From assembly GCA_003818495.1 (NCBI GenBank), contig RPRK01000010.1:1-56167 (forward strand): DNA of 56,167 nucleotides. The letters run 5' to 3'. A program made the position numbers and the translations under genes. Every line of letters begins with the position of its first letter. The first letter of the stretch is position 1. This document shows positions 55,299 through 56,167 of the stretch, in pieces. The DNA comes from Burkholderiales bacterium (lineage in GTDB: Bacteria > Pseudomonadota > Gammaproteobacteria > Burkholderiales > Burkholderiaceae_E). The notes beneath the pieces are model-generated. The model saw only the letters and a list, made by a program, of their open reading frames with translations. It did not search any database and was not told the DNA's origin.

Positions 55299-55466
55299 CG
55301 CCTTCTCCGATGATCACGAGGGGGCGTGCGTCGTGCCGCGGCCCATGGCACCGGAGTATCGCGAGGCCTCCCGCGCCCCGTGACGGCCCTGCCGGCTCGC
55401 CGGCCGGCCACGGCCGCCGCACGGCCGGTGCGCAGCGCCCGCCTCCGGGCCCCCCGGGCGCCCGGC

Positions 55467-56167
55467 TCAGGTGCCCGAGAGTCCCTTGGGCAGCGGGAAC
55501 TGCACATGCTCCTCGATGCCCTCGAGCGCCTGCACTCGATTGACGCCGAGCTCGCGCAGGCGCGCCACCAGGGCCTGGACCAGCAGTTCGGGGGCCGATG
55601 CGCCCGCGGTCACGCCGATGCGGCGCCGGCCGGTCAGCCAGGCCGGATCGAGTTCGGCCGCCGAACCGATCAGGCGGGCCTCGCAGCCCATCTTCTCGGC
55701 CACCTCGCGCAGCCGGTTGCTGTTCGAGCTGCTCGGGCTGCCGACGACCAGCACCAGATCGCACTGCGGCGCCATGAACTTGACGGCGTCCTGGCGGTTC
55801 TGGGTCGCGTAGCAGATGTCCTGCTTCTTCGGCTCGGCGATGGCCGGGAAGCGGCGCTTGAGCGCCTCGATCACCACGCGGCAATCGTCGACCGACAGCG
55901 TCGTCTGGGTGACGTAGGCGAGCCGCTGGGAGTCGGCGACCCGCAGCCCCTCGACGTCCTCGGCGGTCTCGACGAGATGGATGCCGTCGTCGGCCTGGCC
56001 CATCGTGCCCTCGACCTCCGGATGGCCGGCGTGGCCGATCATCACCACCTCGCGCCCCTCGCGCCGCATCTTCGAGACCTCGACGTGGACCTTGGTGACC
56101 AGCGGGCAGGTCGCGTCGAACACCCGCAGGCCGCGCTGCTCGGCCTCGTCGCGGACCGTGCGCGAGA
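55467..56167 (-). CDS. ispH: 4-hydroxy-3-methylbut-2-enyl diphosphate reductase, C-terminal part
   Basis: About 233 residues are in the window; the N-terminus runs off the right edge. IspH makes isopentenyl and dimethylallyl diphosphate in the last step of the non-mevalonate pathway, using a [4Fe-4S] cluster. Two of the three cluster cysteines are visible ([13 protein letters not shown] and [11 protein letters not shown]), with [14 protein letters not shown] and SSSNSNRL as substrate-binding blocks and [10 protein letters not shown] near the end. The first Cys would lie beyond the edge. An apparent start at 56123 is an internal Val codon, not the real start. Confidence 0.96.
   Translation of the reverse strand, partial: SRTVRDEAEQRGLRVFDATCPLVTKVHVEVSKMRREGREVVMIGHAGHPEVEGTMGQADDGIHLVETAEDVEGLRVADSQRLAYVTQTTLSVDDCRVVIEALKRRFPAIAEPKKQDICYATQNRQDAVKFMAPQCDLVLVVGSPSSSNSNRLREVAEKMGCEARLIGSAAELDPAWLTGRRRIGVTAGASAPELLVQALVARLRELGVNRVQALEGIEEHVQFPLPKGLSGT

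Overview
This is a 56 kb, very GC-rich and densely coded chromosomal segment. Gene content and order point to a betaproteobacterium of the Burkholderiales type: fur / bamE-dapB, hrcA / nadK-recN, zapA followed by 6S RNA and an EVE-domain gene, short-form ilvD with a divergent LysR regulator, a TIGR04438-type Trp-rich small protein, a Bug-family receptor and a proteobacterial ferrochelatase. No insertion sequence, phage gene, integrase or CRISPR array was seen. The window cuts genes at both ends: a LivF/UrtE-type ATPase on the left and ispH on the right.

Layout. 1-4095 (-): a complete-looking five-gene Liv/Urt-type ABC importer (receptor, two permeases, two ATPases) with 4-nt start/stop overlaps between its last four genes. 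4183-5799 (-): a flotillin with its own promoter. 6042-7847: a MarR regulator divergent from an AmiC-like binding protein without a signal peptide. 7858-8970 hemH and 13664-14680 hrcA are separated by a four-gene sugar-type ABC importer (9067-13510). 14830-17371 (+): nadK-recN. 17462-21642 (-): the Anbu cluster (circularly permuted ATP-grasp, alpha-E, transglutaminase, proteasome-like Anbu peptidase), a conserved but functionally unresolved module. 21702-23479: fur divergent from bamE-dapB. 23769-26579 (+): CAP-domain protein, then tonB-exbB-exbD. 26635-30104 (-): ParA-like ATPase with a TldD/TldE-type pair. 30267-32582 (-): DsbD. 32679-33210 (+): ZapB-like and ZapA, then 6S RNA, EVE protein and a TauE/SafE permease.

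35041-39737 (-): a malonate module (SDR, malonyl-CoA decarboxylase, Bug receptor, malonyl-CoA synthetase). 39811-43590 (-): lgt and a large hybrid sensor kinase. 43726-46451: LysR divergent from ilvD. 46540-47529: Trp-rich small protein, cytochrome c, and an intergenic region with two terminators and a possible small RNA. 47596-51325 (+): livHMGF without a receptor gene. 51375-53633 (-): DUF4242 protein, a Clp-N/helix-turn-helix fusion, and a ferredoxin-flavin reductase. 53650-54724 (+): NAD-dependent epimerase and tRNA-Thr(CGU). 54780-56167 (-): a secreted protein of unknown function and ispH.

The most interesting items are the Anbu/ATP-grasp cluster, a recurrent promoter geometry that predicts leaderless mRNAs (-10 box six bases before ATG, at marR, tonB and the epimerase gene), a Clp-N/HTH fusion behind a heat-shock-like promoter, a possible anti-Shine-Dalgarno small RNA upstream of livH, and the AmiC-like protein paired with a MarR regulator. 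All functions are read from sequence patterns without database searches. Most starts were chosen from ribosome-binding sites, overlaps with neighbours and family N-termini.
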